NCBI GenBank assembly: GCA_030826265.1
Contig: JAPJOH010000008.1
Location: 68,402 to 82,149 of the forward strand
Direction: 5' to 3'
DNA: 13,748 nucleotides
Source: Collinsella aerofaciens
GTDB taxonomy: Bacteria > Actinomycetota > Coriobacteriia > Coriobacteriales > Coriobacteriaceae
Shown here: piece after piece, positions 1 through 6,923 of the stretch
Layout of the letters: each line of letters opens with the position of its first letter
Position numbering within the stretch: position 1 is the stretch's first letter
Notes under the pieces: model-generated
The model's input: the letters and a program-made list of their open reading frames with translations, nothing else
Told to the model about the DNA's origin: nothing
The model's database searches: none
Made by a program: the position numbers and the translations under genes

Positions 1-1325
1 GCACCACGCGCGCTGACGAGGAACACGGGGTTTTGCGCCTTCATAAGATGGTGCGAGCCTACAGCTTCGGCGCGGGCGGCCGACACCTGGCAAGCCTCGA
101 ACCCCTTAAAGCGCGAACTCGAGAGGAGCGCGCACGCCTCGGTGAGCGTCTCAACGGTGACGCATGGCACGCACAGGCGAACCTGCGAGTTCTTCTCGAG
201 CGCCACCTCCACGATGGAGGGAAGCTCGCCCGCGCTCCCGCCGACGAACACGGCGTCGGGGACGGGCAGTATCACGAGCGCTTCGGGGGCGACACCGGGG
301 ACCGCATGCACGTTGCCGCACCCGAATGCATCCGCGTTCTCTCGGATGAGCCGCACGCCGGCCGCGTTGCGCTCGACCGCCCATACCGACCCCGCTCGCG
401 CGACGAGCGCCGCCTCGATCGACACGCTCCCCGTGCCGGCGCCGACGTCCCACACGGTGTCGGTCGCGGCAAGGCGCAGCTTCGCGAGCGCGACGGCGCG
501 CACCTCCTGCTTGGTCATGGGAACGTCGCCGCGGATGAAAAGCTCGTCGGGAATGCCCGAGGAAGCGTACGGCCAGCGGGAGCTCGCGGCGCGGGATGCG
601 CCCGCAAAGTCCGCCGCGGAAGAAGCCGCCGCGGGCGCGGACGCGCCGGCCGGCGCCTCGGAGGCTGCGCTAGAGCCCACAGGCGACCCGGCGCCGCCTG
701 CGAACTCGATAAGCATCACGTTCAAGTCGTCGAACGTCTGACCTGCGATTTCACTTGCGGTCGCGCAGGTGATGCGCTCGTTGGGGTACGACAGGCGCTC
801 GGCCACCGTCACGCGCGCGTCCCCGAAGCCCGCCTGCACAAGCTCGCCCGAAAGCCGCGAGGGGTCGTCCCCGCCCGACGTGGCGAGGAAGAGCTCGCCT
901 GAGCGCTCGGCCTCGGCCACGATGTCGCACGCCACGCCGTGAGCGCTCGCGAAGCGCCAATCCTGCCATGGACGCGCGAGGCGCGCGGCGAGATACGACG
1001 CTGAGCTTATGCCGGGAATGACGCGCACGTCCACCTGCGCGTCGCCGGAGAGCGCCTCCACCAGGCGGCGCGCGCCGCTGAACAGCCCCACATCGCCCGT
1101 CATCACGACCACGGCGCGCTGCCACGACGCCGCATCGGTGAGCGCGGCGACGATGTCCGCCGTCTTCACGAGCTCGCATCTCACCACGTCGGGCGGCACG
1201 TCGATGCCGGCAAGCGCGCGATGAGCGCCGATGACCACGTCGGCGATGTCGATCGCGTCGAGCGCCGCGCGCGAGAGCAAGTCGGGGTTTCCGGGCCCCG
1301 CCCCGATGATCGTTACCTTTCGCAT
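1..1325 (-). CDS. cbiET: Bifunctional cobalt-precorrin-7 C5-methyltransferase / cobalt-precorrin-6B C15-methyltransferase (CbiE-CbiT fusion, CobL type), C-terminus cut by window edge
   Basis: It methylates the corrin ring at C5 and C15 and decarboxylates the C12 acetate side chain, using S-adenosylmethionine, in cytoplasmic cobalamin synthesis. I translated 441 codons without a stop (last full codon at 3-5), so little is missing against the usual ~400-430 residues. Residues 1-205 are a CbiE tetrapyrrole methylase: GAGPGNPDLL at 8-17, GDVGLFSGA at 78-86, PGISS at 104-108. An Ala/Gly/Ser-rich linker fills about 209-255. The CbiT half begins with GIPDELFIRGDVPMTKQEVR at 257-276, followed by the SAM-binding loop WDVGAGTGSVSIE at 292-304. 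The ATG at 1325 follows GGGAGA at a good distance and lies inside the end of cobJ (13-nt overlap), which implies translational coupling. Domain order and motifs make the fusion clear; the exact C-terminus is unseen. Confidence 0.95.
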   Translation of the reverse strand, partial: MRKVTIIGAGPGNPDLLSRAALDAIDIADVVIGAHRALAGIDVPPDVVRCELVKTADIVAALTDAASWQRAVVVMTGDVGLFSGARRLVEALSGDAQVDVRVIPGISSASYLAARLARPWQDWRFASAHGVACDIVAEAERSGELFLATSGGDDPSRLSGELVQAGFGDARVTVAERLSYPNERITCATASEIAGQTFDDLNVMLIEFAGGAGSPVGSSAASEAPAGASAPAAASSAADFAGASRAASSRWPYASSGIPDELFIRGDVPMTKQEVRAVALAKLRLAATDTVWDVGAGTGSVSIEAALVARAGSVWAVERNAAGVRLIRENADAFGCGNVHAVPGVAPEALVILPVPDAVFVGGSAGELPSIVEVALEKNSQVRLCVPCVTVETLTEACALLSSSRFKGFEACQVSAARAEAVGSHHLMKAQNPVFLVSARG

Positions 1326-2056
1326 GGAATCTCCCGATACCCGCGCGGCGTGACCATACGGCCGCCTACGAGCTTCGTGTCCGCGTTGCCGACGAACACG
1401 GTGGTGAACATGTCGGCGTCGATCTCCCCCAGCTCGGAGAGCCTGCACATGCCCGACTGCTGCCCCTCGCGCCCGATGTTGCGTACCCAGCCGCAGAGCG
1501 TGTCGGGGGCCTTCCATTCGAGCATAATCTTCGCCGCGCGCGAGAGCCTGTCGGCGCGCTTTCTGCTGCGCGGGTTGTACAAACAGATGCAGAAGTCGGC
1601 GCTCGCCACGGCGGCGAGCCTGCGCTCGATGACCTCCCACGGCGTGAGCAGGTCGGAGAGCGACACGACCGCGAAGTCGTGGGCAAGCGGGGCGCCGAGC
1701 ACCGCCGACCCGCTCTGAGCCGCGGTGGCCCCGGCGATAACTTCCACGTCTACATCGGGGTAGTCCTCCGCAAGCTCCAGCACGGGGCTCGCCATGCCGT
1801 ACACGCCCGCGTCACCGCTGCACACGAGCGCCACGGCTTCTCCGCTCTGCGCGCGCGAAAGCGCCAGGCGGCACCGTTCGACCTCGTGCATCATCGGCGT
1901 CGCGAGATGCGCCGCGTCGGGCACGGCAGCGAGCGCGAGCTCCACGTATTTCGTGTACCCCACAACGATGTCCGCCGCCTCGAGCGCGCGCCGGGCCGCA
2001 ATCGTCATGCCGTCGGGGCCGCCCGGGCCGATCCCCACCACGAAGAGCTTTCCCAT
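1313..2056 (-). CDS. cobJ: Precorrin-3B / cobalt-factor III C17-methyltransferase
   Basis: Ring-contraction step of corrin synthesis: SAM-dependent methylation at C17 with formation of the delta-lactone (CbiH in the anaerobic nomenclature). The 247-residue protein has normal family length. Visible motifs are GIGPGGPDGMT at 8-18, GDAGVYGMA at 81-89, GATAAQ near 109-114, the CobJ/CbiH hallmark GAPLAHDFAVVSLSDLLTPW at 121-140, and YNPRSRKR at 160-167. I chose the ATG at 2056 because it sits 5 nt after AAGGAG; a GTG one codon upstream would be too close to that site. The start overlaps the cbiG stop by one base (TGATG) and the end overlaps cbiET by 13 nt. It is a single-domain protein without the ferredoxin-like extension that some CobJ/CbiH proteins carry. 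The call is secure; CobJ versus CbiH is a naming choice. Confidence 0.96.
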   Translation of the reverse strand: MGKLFVVGIGPGGPDGMTIAARRALEAADIVVGYTKYVELALAAVPDAAHLATPMMHEVERCRLALSRAQSGEAVALVCSGDAGVYGMASPVLELAEDYPDVDVEVIAGATAAQSGSAVLGAPLAHDFAVVSLSDLLTPWEVIERRLAAVASADFCICLYNPRSRKRADRLSRAAKIMLEWKAPDTLCGWVRNIGREGQQSGMCRLSELGEIDADMFTTVFVGNADTKLVGGRMVTPRGYREIPCER

Positions 2057-3189
2057 CACCGCTCCTTAAACGAAAGTTCGATAGTTACCTTGGAAAACGC
2101 GACGGTCACGCCGCCGTGAGCGAGCTTCGGGAAGATAAGTTTGCCCCCGTCCGCGAGCGCCGCGCGCTCGCACACGTTGTCGACCCCCACCGTCGCGCAC
2201 ACGAAATCAGATGGCGAAACGCTGCCTTCGACCTGCGACAACTCCTCTGCGGAATACGTCGCAAGCGGGATATTGCGCGCGCGGCAGAAGGCGAGCAGAC
2301 CCTCCTCGTGCGCCTTCACGTCGATCGTCGCCACCTCGCGCACGGCCGAAGGCGAGATGCCCGCCTGCCCGCACGCGAGAAGAAACGCCTCCTCGATCGC
2401 TTCGGCGCACGCACCGCGACGGCACCCTATGCCCGCAACGATGCAGGGCACGACAAGGCGAAGCGGCTCGGGCGCAGGCGCCTGCGCCCGCACGCCCGCC
2501 GGCTTCCCCGTCTCACCGGCGGGCACGACCTCGCCCGTTGTCTCCGCCGCGCGAACGGACGCACCTGCATTCGCGCCAGCGAACGGCGACACGACGATAT
2601 CGGCCCGAGCGCGGTCGGACGCAATGTCAACCCCCTCAGGAGGCTGTCCCGAAATCGGCATGTCGGAATAGAGCGCCACGCGCCCGCCCGAAAGCAGCCG
2701 CGCCGACACTCGCTTGATAGCCTCGGGATTCGAAACGACGAGCCCCGCACAGCGCGCCCACGTATCCACCGCCCACACGCCGCGGACGTCGGTCGCCGTG
2801 GTGATGACGGGGATGGCCCCTGCCGCGCGTGCCACAGTTTGCGCAAGCTCGTTCGCACCGCCCAAATGCCCCGACAAAAGCGGGACGGCAAAGCGCCCAG
2901 CCTCGTCGATCACCACAACCGCGGAATCGGTTGCCTTCGAGGCGACATGCGGCGCGATCGCCCGCACGGCGATGCCCGCCGCGCCCACGAACAGAAGCGC
3001 GTCCGACGCTTCCCACGCGAGCGCCGTCCATGCGCGCAGGTCGGCCTTCCCCTCACCGAACCCGCGCGAAACGGAAACGTACCAGCCAGGGTCATCTTCA
3101 CCTGTCTGCGCGTAATCGGAAAGCGCGTGTGCGGTGCGCTCCGCCAACGCATACCCCCTCTCAGTGAACGCTATGCAGGAAATCCTCAT
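2056..3189 (-). CDS. cbiG: Cobalt-precorrin-5A hydrolase
   Basis: It opens the delta-lactone of cobalt-precorrin-5A and releases the C20-derived two-carbon unit (acetaldehyde), after the CbiF step. The 377 residues show the CbiG N-terminal/central signature: VGAAGIAVRAIAPHVASKATD at about 68-88, VVVIDE at 91-96, PLLSGHLGGANELA at 103-116. The C-terminal CbiG/CobE-like domain begins near 245, with VAGIGCRRG at 251-259 and ATIDVKAHEEGLLAF at 287-301. An Ala/Gly/Pro-rich linker of about 40 residues (205-243) joins them. The ATG at 3189 directly abuts the TAG of the upstream cbiL remnant (no gap), and its stop shares one base with the cobJ start. It sits in the middle of the minus-strand cbi operon. 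The call is secure. Confidence 0.95.
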   Translation of the reverse strand: MRISCIAFTERGYALAERTAHALSDYAQTGEDDPGWYVSVSRGFGEGKADLRAWTALAWEASDALLFVGAAGIAVRAIAPHVASKATDSAVVVIDEAGRFAVPLLSGHLGGANELAQTVARAAGAIPVITTATDVRGVWAVDTWARCAGLVVSNPEAIKRVSARLLSGGRVALYSDMPISGQPPEGVDIASDRARADIVVSPFAGANAGASVRAAETTGEVVPAGETGKPAGVRAQAPAPEPLRLVVPCIVAGIGCRRGACAEAIEEAFLLACGQAGISPSAVREVATIDVKAHEEGLLAFCRARNIPLATYSAEELSQVEGSVSPSDFVCATVGVDNVCERAALADGGKLIFPKLAHGGVTVAFSKVTIELSFKER

Positions 3190-3423
3190 CTAGCACACCA
3201 CCTTCGTCGAGAAGTAGCTGCCCCGATCGGGCATATCGTCGAGCGAGCGGTACACGCGCTCGCCCGGAAGCCCACAGTCCTCTACGAGCTCGGCACCGTC
3301 GAAGGTGCCCTCCTCGCGAAGGATGCGCTTCGTGTCCGCAAGCGAGCGGCGTGCCTTCATGACCACCTTCGTCCCCGGCCAGCCGATTGCGCGGCCCACC
3401 CCGTACAGCACGCCTTTACTCAT
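3190..3423 (-). pseudogene. cbiL: Internally deleted remnant of cobalt-factor II C20-methyltransferase (cbiL/cobI)
   Basis: Intact CbiL methylates C20 of cobalt-factor II and is about 230-240 residues long. This reading frame is 77 residues. Its first ten, MSKGVLYGVG, are a CbiL amino terminus that in the family runs on into the GxGPGDP SAM-binding loop. Here they jump straight to sequence resembling the last ~65 residues of CbiL: TKVVMKA at 18-24, then GLPGERVYRSLDD at 51-63 and the hallmark YFSTKVV at 70-76. About 150 residues, including the SAM site and GDP-type loop, are missing; the junction is near 3394. The frame remains open and the ATG overlaps the cbiD stop by 8 nt, so it may still be translated and keep downstream coupling. 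It could be a real deletion, an assembly error, or a strain variant with another cbiL elsewhere. Identification comes from recalled family sequence, not an alignment run. Confidence 0.85.
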
Positions 3424-4600
3424 ACGTCGCCCCCAATTTCCCGATAACTGCATCGGCGCCCGACGTGCGGAAAAGCTCGCGGCGCTCGGCGTCGAACACG
3501 ACCGCGGCGATGTCGCATGCGCCCGCCGCGCGACGGCGCAACCTGTCCTCGATTGCCGTAGCGAGCGAGGCGCGCGCAGCGTCCCCCACGCCGGCGGCCT
3601 CGATTACCTCGAGTGCCGCCGTGGTCGTGACGGACGTCATGATCTCGCGCACGGTCTTCGCGCCCGCGCCGGCCATGGCCGCGTGGGCGGCCAGAATCTC
3701 CGCGCGGCAGTCGGCGGTACGCGAATGGGTGTCCATGATGCCGCCCGCGACCTTCACCAACTTGCCGATGTGTCCCACAAGAAGGACATTGGTAAATCCC
3801 TCGCGAATGCAGCAATCAATCGCGTCGCCCACAAAGTTGGAGATGAAGACCACCGGCGCACCGTTTAGGTGGAAATGCCCCGAGATGAACTGCCCGCCGT
3901 AGTTGCCGGGCGTGAGCACGACTCCGCGCCGCCCCATAGCCGCATGCTGCCGAATCTCGAGCTCGATGCTGTCACGCAAGGCAGCGAGGCTGCGCGGCTC
4001 GACGATGCCCGTCGTTCCCAGGATGGAGATGCCGTCCTCTATCCCCAGGTGCGGGTTGAAGGTCTTTTCGGCAAGGGCCACACCCTCGGGTACCGAAATC
4101 GTCACAGCAATGTTTCCAGAAAAGCCGTGCGCGGCGCACACCTCACGCACCGCCGAAGTAATCATCGCTCGCGGCGTCGCGTTGATGGCGGCCGCCCCCA
4201 CCGGCTGCTCGAGCCCGGGCAACGTCACGCGCCCCACGCCCACGCCGCCATCGACGGAAACTTCCGATTCGTGCGCGGGCACGTCCTTGCTGCCCGCAGT
4301 ACCCGTGCCCGACCCCGCATGTTCCACGCGCGCGTACACGAGCACGCCGTCGGTCACATCGGCGTCGTCGCCTGCATCCTTTCGCACGGCGCACTGGGAG
4401 CACCCCTCGCCGATGTATGCATCGACCACGTCCGTCTCGACGGGCAGCCCGCCGGGGGTGACGATCGACACGCGGCCGACGGGCTTTCGTGACAAGAGCA
4501 TCTCGCAGGCCGCCTTCGCCGCGAGCGCGGCGCAACTCCCCGTGGTATAGCCGCAGCGCAGGCGGGTCGTCCCGGTATATATGTAGTGCTCGAAGGCCAC
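3416..4600 (-). CDS. cbiD: Cobalt-precorrin-5B C1-methyltransferase
   Basis: CbiD methylates C1 of cobalt-precorrin-5B in the anaerobic pathway and, unlike the other ring methylases, does not belong to the tetrapyrrole methylase family. The 394-residue product has the family start LRCGYTTGSCAALAAKAA at 14-31, and further in GIVEPRSLAALRDSIELEI followed by LTPGNYGG. The frame is open much further upstream, but that part lies over cbiF and does not look like CbiD. I place the start at the GTG at 4600, one base after the cbiF stop and just before the conserved region; no ATG lies nearby. It ends in an 8-nt overlap with the cbiL remnant. CbiD, with CbiG and CbiF, marks the oxygen-independent route. 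Confidence 0.95.
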   Translation of the reverse strand: MAFEHYIYTGTTRLRCGYTTGSCAALAAKAACEMLLSRKPVGRVSIVTPGGLPVETDVVDAYIGEGCSQCAVRKDAGDDADVTDGVLVYARVEHAGSGTGTAGSKDVPAHESEVSVDGGVGVGRVTLPGLEQPVGAAAINATPRAMITSAVREVCAAHGFSGNIAVTISVPEGVALAEKTFNPHLGIEDGISILGTTGIVEPRSLAALRDSIELEIRQHAAMGRRGVVLTPGNYGGQFISGHFHLNGAPVVFISNFVGDAIDCCIREGFTNVLLVGHIGKLVKVAGGIMDTHSRTADCRAEILAAHAAMAGAGAKTVREIMTSVTTTAALEVIEAAGVGDAARASLATAIEDRLRRRAAGACDIAAVVFDAERRELFRTSGADAVIGKLGATYE

Positions 4601-4601
4601 G

Positions 4602-5393
4602 CTAGCTGCTCGCCTTCCGATACCCCGTGGCAAACGAAGGGTCGTAAAGCTTGCTGCGCTCGTACGACTCCGCTTGCGCGCCGTCGTGCGCAAGCCCGCC
4701 GCGAGCTCCGAGCACGCGGCCCACCACCACGAGCGCCGTGCGGTCGATGCCCTCTCGCGCGCCCGCATCGGCGAGCGTGCCCACTGTGCATCGCACCACG
4801 CGCTCCTCAGGCCAGGTCGCCTTGTACACGAGCGCCGCCGGCTCGTCGGAGCTGCGGCCCGCGGCCAAAAGCTCGGCGGAAAGCTCGGCGAGCATACCCG
4901 AGCTCAGGAAGATGACCATAGTCGAGCCGCTTTCCGCCATGGTGCGCATGCCCTCGCCCGCGGGCATGGGGGTGCGCCCGGAAAGCCGCGTGATCACGAC
5001 CGACTGGCTGATTCCCGGCAGCGTGTATTCCTGGCGAAGCGCCGCCGCGGCACCGCAAAAGCTCGACACGCCGGGCACCACCTCGTAGTCCACGCCGCGC
5101 GCGTCGAGTGCGTCCATCTGCTCCTGGATGGCGCCGTATAGGCACGGGTCACCCGTGTGCAGGCGCACCACTTCCTCGCCCCGCGCATCCGCCGCACACA
5201 TCACGTCGAGCACTTCCTCCAAGGTCATGTGCGCGCTGTCGTAGACGACGCAGGATTCCTTGCAATCGGCGAGCAGCTCGGGGTTCACAAGGCTCCCCGC
5301 CCAAACGACCACGTCGGCCGCGCGCAGAAGGCGCGCCCCGCGCAGCGTGATAAGGTCGGCGGCGCCCGAGCCTGCGCCAACGATATGAATCAT
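4602..5393 (-). CDS. cbiF: Cobalt-precorrin-4 C11-methyltransferase
   Basis: It transfers methyl from S-adenosylmethionine to C11 of cobalt-precorrin-4 in the cytoplasm. The 263-residue product has the family length and motifs: IVGAGSGAADLITLRG at 4-19, VVWAGSLVNPELL at 29-41, HTGDPCLYGAIQEQM at 79-93, PGVSSFCGAAAAL at 107-119, YTLPGISQSVVITR at 123-136, and the C-terminal KLYDPSFATGYRKA. The ATG at 5393 is chosen because GGGAAGGGAAGG precedes it at good spacing and the tetrapyrrole-methylase fold starts at once. The longer in-frame extension to 5537 has no such match. It is the first gene of the minus-strand cbi operon and ends one base before cbiD. I found no cobalamin riboswitch on this strand upstream of it. 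Confidence 0.95.
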   Translation of the reverse strand: MIHIVGAGSGAADLITLRGARLLRAADVVVWAGSLVNPELLADCKESCVVYDSAHMTLEEVLDVMCAADARGEEVVRLHTGDPCLYGAIQEQMDALDARGVDYEVVPGVSSFCGAAAALRQEYTLPGISQSVVITRLSGRTPMPAGEGMRTMAESGSTMVIFLSSGMLAELSAELLAAGRSSDEPAALVYKATWPEERVVRCTVGTLADAGAREGIDRTALVVVGRVLGARGGLAHDGAQAESYERSKLYDPSFATGYRKASS

Positions 5394-5524
5394 CCGAGCC
5401 TTCCCTTCCCGTTTCTCATCGCAACCGTTTACGCCGCCCTTCGCACAGCGGGCAAAACACGGCGCCCGCAGCGGCAATCGGCGCAAATACGCAGGCAGGA
5501 GGCGCAATGCCGCCCGCCCTGGCT
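5394..5524. other. Intergenic region upstream of cbiF with no recognised gene
   Basis: This is the left part of the 458-bp gap between the divergent starts at 5393 and 5852. On the minus strand it would be the cbiF leader. I looked for B12-box signatures (GGGAA..GGTG..AATCC and ACTGT) and for a -35/-10 pair. I saw no riboswitch and no convincing minus-strand promoter. A TATGAT lies at 5554-5549 on that strand, but no good -35 sits 16-18 nt before it. Open frames here have no recognisable content. The rest of the gap holds the promoter, riboswitch and leader listed next. Confidence 0.5.
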
Positions 5525-5553
5525 TTGACACGTTCACAAGTGCCCACTATCAT
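5525..5553 (+). promoter_or_regulatory. Sigma-70 type promoter for the riboswitch-led chelatase/transporter operon
   Basis: A perfect -35 hexamer TTGACA at 5525-5530 is followed after 17 bases by TATCAT at 5548-5553 (5 of 6 to consensus). This predicts a start of transcription near 5560, about 40-80 bases before the riboswitch core and about 290 bases before the first start codon. The -10 lies inside the odd palindrome ACTATCATAGT (5546-5556), which might also bind a regulator. Confidence 0.75.
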
Positions 5554-5599
5554 AGTAAAAGTTTCGGCAACGAGCATATGACAATCGGATAAAAGGAAA

Positions 5600-5730
5600 T
5601 GACCGGCGCGGCGCCCGCACAGCCCGCGCTGGCTTGCGAAGGGAACCAGGTGGGAATCCTGGGCAAGGGACATTACTGTATAGGACGCGCGGGCGAACTG
5701 CCTCGCGCCCCAAGCCAGACTGCTTCGCCT
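5600..5730 (+). promoter_or_regulatory. Cobalamin (B12) riboswitch
   Basis: The conserved core of the cobalamin aptamer can be read on the plus strand. GGGAACCAGGTGGGAATCC at 5641-5659 matches the GGGAA..GGTG..AATCC segment. ACATTACTGT at 5670-5679 matches the B12-box region (usually GCCACTGT), and AAGCCAGACTGC at 5712-5723 matches the closing AGCCAG-type segment. Order and spacing fit the family; the outer limits are estimates because the P1/P2 arms were not folded. In this family, adenosyl- or other cobalamin binding usually switches expression off. It lies between the promoter at 5525 and the chelatase gene, so the plus-strand operon should be repressed by B12. Confidence 0.92.
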
Positions 5731-5736
5731 TTTCCT

Positions 5737-5792
5737 CACGGCATCGCCGTGGCGTTAGCTCCTTGTGAACCCCGAGGGGTGCGCTTTTCTTT
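5737..5792 (+). terminator. Candidate riboswitch expression platform (hairpins plus U-rich run)
   Basis: Just after the aptamer there is a perfect 6-bp hairpin with a 3-base loop, CACGGC-ATC-GCCGTG (5737-5751). A small ACCC/GGGT hairpin follows (5769-5780), then the U-rich stretch TTTTCTTT at 5785-5792. This could be the terminator that cobalamin binding favours, or the first hairpin could dock with the aptamer. The second stem is weak for a terminator, and a further ~60 nt of leader precede the start codon. The role is inferred. Confidence 0.4.
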
Positions 5793-5851
5793 CGCTTGTG
5801 CCGACAAGCAACTGTCGCCGGGGGACCGGCAAACCGAGGAAAGGAAAAACC

Positions 5852-6778
5852 ATGTCCGACCAGATGTCACGCCGCGGCTTCATGGGCGCCGCAGCAACCG
5901 GAGCCGTCGCGCTCGCCGGATTCGCGCTCGCGGGCTGCTCCAGCACCTCCGCGAGTTCCGAGAAATCGAGCGAAAAGGAGAAGGCCGTGAAGCCGGTCAT
6001 CCTCGTCACGAGCTTCGGCACGAGCTACAACGACTCGCGCCACATCACCATCGGCGCCATCGAAGACGCTATCCGCGAGAAGTACTGGCAGGACTACGAC
6101 ATCCGCCGCGCCTTCACCGCGCAGATCATCATCGACAAGCTGAAGAAGCGCGACGGCATCACGATCGACAACATGACCGAGGCGCTCGACCGCTGCGTGG
6201 AAGACGGCGTGAAGGAAATTGTCGTGCAGCCGACGCATCTCATGACTGGCCTGGAATACGCCGACGTGAAAGACGAGCTCGACAAGTACGCCGACAAGTT
6301 CGACAAGATCTCGCTCGGCGACCCGCTGCTCACCTCCGACGACGACTACAAGAAGGTGGCCGCAGCCATTAAGGAGAACATGGCGTCCTTCGACGACGGC
6401 AAGACGGCGCTGTGCCTCATGGGCCACGGCACCGAAGCCGATTCCAACGCCGACTATGCCAAGATGCAGGAAGTGTTCAAGAACGAGGGCTTGACGCAGT
6501 TCTTCGTCGGCACCGTCGAGGCTGAGCCGACCTGCGAGGATGTTATCGCCGCCGCGAGCGCCGCAGGGTACAAGAAGGCCGTGCTCGCGCCGTTCATGGT
6601 GGTCGCGGGCGACCACGCGAACAACGACATGGCAGACGAGACCGACCCCGACAGCTGGGCTGCAAAGTTCATGGCCGCTGGCTTCGAAGTGACGTGCCTG
6701 CTCCAGGGTCTGGGACAGAACGCCGCGGTCGACGACATCTACGTCTCGCACGTGGACGACGCCATCGCCAAGCTGTAA
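5852..6778 (+). CDS. cbiK: Exported lipoprotein CbiK-type sirohydrochlorin cobaltochelatase
   Basis: CbiK enzymes insert Co2+ into sirohydrochlorin. The 308-residue product begins with a twin-arginine signal SRRGFMG at 6-12, a hydrophobic stretch, and a lipobox LAGC with Cys29, so it should be exported folded and anchored outside the membrane. The chelatase body starts near 48 (ILVTSFGTSYNDSR). It shows MGHGTEAD (His192), GTVEAEPTCEDV (Glu223) and APFMVVAGDHANNDMADETDPDSW (His255 within it); this His-Glu-His spacing matches the metal-binding triad known for CbiK. The ATG at 5852 follows AGGAAAGGA; an upstream ATG at 5765 would bury the Tat signal and lacks support. Exported CbiK relatives are known from Desulfovibrio. 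With a transporter operon behind it and a B12 riboswitch before it, a role in cobalt or tetrapyrrole scavenging is more likely than a step in cytoplasmic synthesis. Confidence 0.9.
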   Translation: MSDQMSRRGFMGAAATGAVALAGFALAGCSSTSASSEKSSEKEKAVKPVILVTSFGTSYNDSRHITIGAIEDAIREKYWQDYDIRRAFTAQIIIDKLKKRDGITIDNMTEALDRCVEDGVKEIVVQPTHLMTGLEYADVKDELDKYADKFDKISLGDPLLTSDDDYKKVAAAIKENMASFDDGKTALCLMGHGTEADSNADYAKMQEVFKNEGLTQFFVGTVEAEPTCEDVIAAASAAGYKKAVLAPFMVVAGDHANNDMADETDPDSWAAKFMAAGFEVTCLLQGLGQNAAVDDIYVSHVDDAIAKL

Positions 6779-6787
6779 ACTCGCCGC

Positions 6788-6896
6788 GCACGGGGGCGCC
6801 GGTCGCGTCCCCGTGCAACGGGCATGCGCCTTCCCCGACCGACGGCGCATGCCCGTTGCATTCGCATCCCGCCCGCCCACCGCACGGCGCGGGCGG
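6788..6896 (+). repeat. Cluster of three strong inverted repeats between cbiK and the next lipoprotein gene
   Basis: The 145-base gap holds three hairpins. The first is GCACGGGG (6788-6795) with CCCCGTGC (6809-6816). The second is a perfect 17-bp stem, TGCAACGGGCATGCGCC (6814-6830) with its complement at 6844-6860, loop 13 bases. The third is CCGCCCGC (6869-6876) with GCGGGCGG (6889-6896). The first two share bases 6814-6816, so they compete. No U-run follows, so this is not a standard intrinsic terminator. It could stabilise the chelatase message, lower downstream expression, or bind a protein. Confidence 0.7.
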
Positions 6897-6923
6897 TCGA
6901 AGCGATTGAAAGGAACCCCCTCC

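Noticed and set aside
33..902. Long plus-strand open frame opposite cbiET
   Set aside because: It is very rich in Arg, Ala and Gly without recognisable motifs; the opposite strand gives a complete CbiE-CbiT reading with all family motifs, so this is a GC-rich shadow.
2116..3447. 443-codon plus-strand open frame opposite cbiG and the cbiL remnant
   Set aside because: Arg/His-rich content with no family resemblance, antisense to a clear CbiG; a consequence of high GC third positions.
4601..4768. Upstream extension of cbiD
   Set aside because: The extra residues are Arg/Ala/Ser-rich, lie within the cbiF gene in another frame, and precede the conserved CbiD start; the GTG at 4600 fits operon spacing.
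5394..5640. Possible minus-strand riboswitch or promoter for cbiF
   Set aside because: No GGGAA..GGTG..AATCC or ACTGT signature on that strand; the TATGAT at 5554-5549 has no acceptable -35.
5416..5739. Minus-strand 107-codon frame upstream of cbiF
   Set aside because: It is antisense to the promoter and riboswitch, has no ribosome site that stands out and no recognisable content.
6788..6896. Intrinsic terminator after cbiK
   Set aside because: The stems are strong, but no run of Ts follows any of them; listed as an inverted-repeat cluster instead.
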